Source: Myxococcaceae bacterium (GTDB taxonomy: Bacteria; Myxococcota; Myxococcia; Myxococcales; Myxococcaceae). Taken from it: a stretch of DNA of 64,000 nt. The DNA lies in NCBI GenBank assembly GCA_004173515.1, contig SECN01000016.1:1-64000 (forward strand). The letters run 5' to 3'. A program made the translations under genes and the position numbers. The notes beneath the pieces were generated by a model, which saw nothing but the letters and a program-made list of their open reading frames with translations, did not search any database and was not told the DNA's origin. Shown one piece after another: positions 62,857 to 64,000 of the stretch; within the stretch, counting starts at the first letter, position 1; every line of letters begins with the position of its first letter.

Positions 62857-64000
62857 ATGCTTTCAGGTCAGATCGTGCGTGGCTGGGCTACCGCGAGCGT
62901 GATGTCGCTGCTGGTCATCGGGTGTGGTCCGCAGGCGAGCCAGGAGCAGGCCCCGAAGGAGGAGGCTCCTGCCGCGGCCACGCAGGAGATCGTCGGCGGT
63001 TCGGCCACGACCATCGCGGAGAACCCCTGGCAGGTGTCCCTGCAGAGCTCGGGCGGCAGCCACTTCTGCGGCGGCTCCATCCTCAACGAGAACTGGGTCC
63101 TGACCGCGCAGCACTGCGTGAACTCGGGCGGCACCATCAGCAAGCCGGGCCGCGTCGTCGCGGGCATCACCAACCGCACGGCGACCAACGGGCAGGTCCG
63201 CACGGTGACCCAGGTCGTCGTGTTCCCGGGCTACGTGGACGCGAACATCGGCAAGGACGCGGCGCTGCTGAAGCTGTCCGCGCCCCTGGACCTGAGCGGC
63301 GCGAACGCGAAGGCCATCCCCATCGTCACGGCGGCGGACGCCGCCGCGGGCGTGACGAACTCGGGTGTCGTCGCGCGCGTCACGGGCTGGGGCACGCTGA
63401 GCAGCGGCTCCTCCTCGCTGCCGACCACGCTGCAGACGGTCGACGTGGCGCTGATGACCAACGCCGCCGTGCAGGCGAAGTACCCCGACGAGGTCATCTC
63501 CGCGGACCAGCTGGGCGCGGCCTCCCCCGGCAAGGACTCCTGCCAGGGTGACTCCGGCGGTCCCCTCACCGTCCTCAAGGGCAGCACCCGCGTCCTCGCG
63601 GGCATCGTGAGCTGGGGCTACGGCTGCGCGGACTCGCGCTACCCGGGCCTCTACGGCCGCGTGTCCTCCTTCGAGACGTGGATCAACAACACCATCAACG
63701 GCACGACGCCTCCGGGCACCACGCTGCTGGAGAAGACGGGCGTGTCCGGCGCCGTCAACTCCTTCACGCACTACGCCATCACCGTGCCCGCCGGGGCCAC
63801 CACGCTGACCGTCGTGCAGTCGGGCGGCACGGGTGACGCGGACCTCTACGTGCGCCAGGGCTCGCAGCCCACCACCAGCGCCTACAACTGCCGCCCGTAC
63901 GCCAGCGGCAACGCGGAGACGTGCACCCTGAACAGCCCCGCCGCGGGTACCTGGTACGTCTCCGTGCGCGGCTACAGCGCGTTCACGGGCGTGTCCATCA
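62857..64000 (+). CDS. Lipoprotein trypsin-like (S1) protease with PPC domain, runs off the window
   Basis: At least 381 residues from ATG 62857 (GAGG upstream). Lipoprotein signal with VIGC (Cys23), an acidic pro-region, then an S1 protease beginning I45-VGG. Catalytic triad: H86 in VLTAQHC, D134 in IGKDAALLKL, S233 in CQGDSGGPL; D227 six residues before the Ser gives trypsin-like Arg/Lys preference. Activation would need cleavage after Glu44 (TQE-IVGG), not after Arg/Lys as in classical trypsinogens. After about residue 280 follows a PPC-type beta-sandwich (VSGAVNSFTHYAITVPAGAT, GDADLYVRQGSQPTTSAYNC), common in secreted bacterial proteases and usually removed on maturation. The 3' end is beyond base 64000. 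Likely predatory or nutritional. Confidence 0.93.
   Translation, partial: MLSGQIVRGWATASVMSLLVIGCGPQASQEQAPKEEAPAAATQEIVGGSATTIAENPWQVSLQSSGGSHFCGGSILNENWVLTAQHCVNSGGTISKPGRVVAGITNRTATNGQVRTVTQVVVFPGYVDANIGKDAALLKLSAPLDLSGANAKAIPIVTAADAAAGVTNSGVVARVTGWGTLSSGSSSLPTTLQTVDVALMTNAAVQAKYPDEVISADQLGAASPGKDSCQGDSGGPLTVLKGSTRVLAGIVSWGYGCADSRYPGLYGRVSSFETWINNTINGTTPPGTTLLEKTGVSGAVNSFTHYAITVPAGATTLTVVQSGGTGDADLYVRQGSQPTTSAYNCRPYASGNAETCTLNSPAAGTWYVSVRGYSAFTGVSI

Overview
The window is very GC-rich, with strong G/C at third codon positions, almost no non-coding slack, many lipoproteins and secreted hydrolases, a DUF2378 protein (a family known essentially only from myxobacteria) and large AsmA-, TPR- and HEAT-type envelope proteins. 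This points to a fruiting myxobacterium of the Myxococcaceae (Corallococcus/Myxococcus type). No rRNA, tRNA, CRISPR array, phage or transposase gene was seen.

Layout. (1) 0-8.2 kb: the tail of an ankyrin protein behind a perfect 51-bp fold-back, a divergent transketolase/transaldolase pair, a 556-residue protein of unknown family with a deaminase-like C-terminus, a DUF2306 membrane protein, and a NarL-type two-component pair. (2) 8.2-9.0 kb: a composite repeat with four copies of the palindrome GGTCCGACTGTCGGACC about 105 bp apart. (3) 9.9-17.5 kb: a translationally coupled three-gene envelope operon: an AsmA/YdbH-like bridge protein, a DUF1318 (YdbL-type) lipoprotein, and a TolB-propeller/TPR protein. 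(4) 17.6-22.8 kb: secreted proteins (a small exported protein, a beta-helix lipoprotein, an ELWxxDGT-repeat lipoprotein, a GH18 chitinase). (5) 22.9-25.7 kb: a decayed zone holding a bestrophin tail, a Ser/Thr kinase head fused end-to-end with the head of a secreted-protein gene, a second copy of the composite repeat, and a GH5 glycosidase gene broken by one in-frame TAG. (6) 25.9-35.9 kb: DUF2378, two HEAT-like proteins, an M23-like peptidase, a SgcJ/EcaC protein, a Lys/Ala/Pro-rich protein, a beta-lactamase-fold pseudoenzyme, a lipoprotein and a zinc dehydrogenase.

(7) 35.9-51.8 kb: a Wzx/Wzy-dependent polysaccharide locus. It encodes the OPX exporter (Wza-like), a Wzc-type co-polymerase whose kinase P-loop lysine is alanine, a Wzy-like polymerase, a GT4 glycosyltransferase, a Wzx flippase, a PglC-like initiating phosphoglycosyltransferase, a PLP sugar aminotransferase and a WbpM-type 4,6-dehydratase. 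An alpha-toroid lipoprotein is embedded in it, and related acyltransferase-like proteins lie on both sides. The dehydratase and aminotransferase fit synthesis of an amino sugar, the phosphoglycosyltransferase loads the first sugar on lipid, the GT extends it, Wzx flips, Wzy polymerises, and Wzc/Wza export. (8) 52.2-64 kb: a histidine phosphatase, an unknown beta-rich protein, a STAND-type regulator and a MopE-motif lipoprotein both cut off at a shared junction (about 57118), a DUF255 thioredoxin-like lipoprotein, a Tat-exported alpha/beta-hydrolase divergent from a LysR regulator, and a lipoprotein trypsin-like protease running off the end.

Three structural oddities (the fold-back at base 1 and the two head-to-head truncation junctions near 23432 and 57118) could be real rearrangements or assembly joins and should be settled before interpreting the broken genes. 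All family assignments are from reading the translated sequence; no database search was run.
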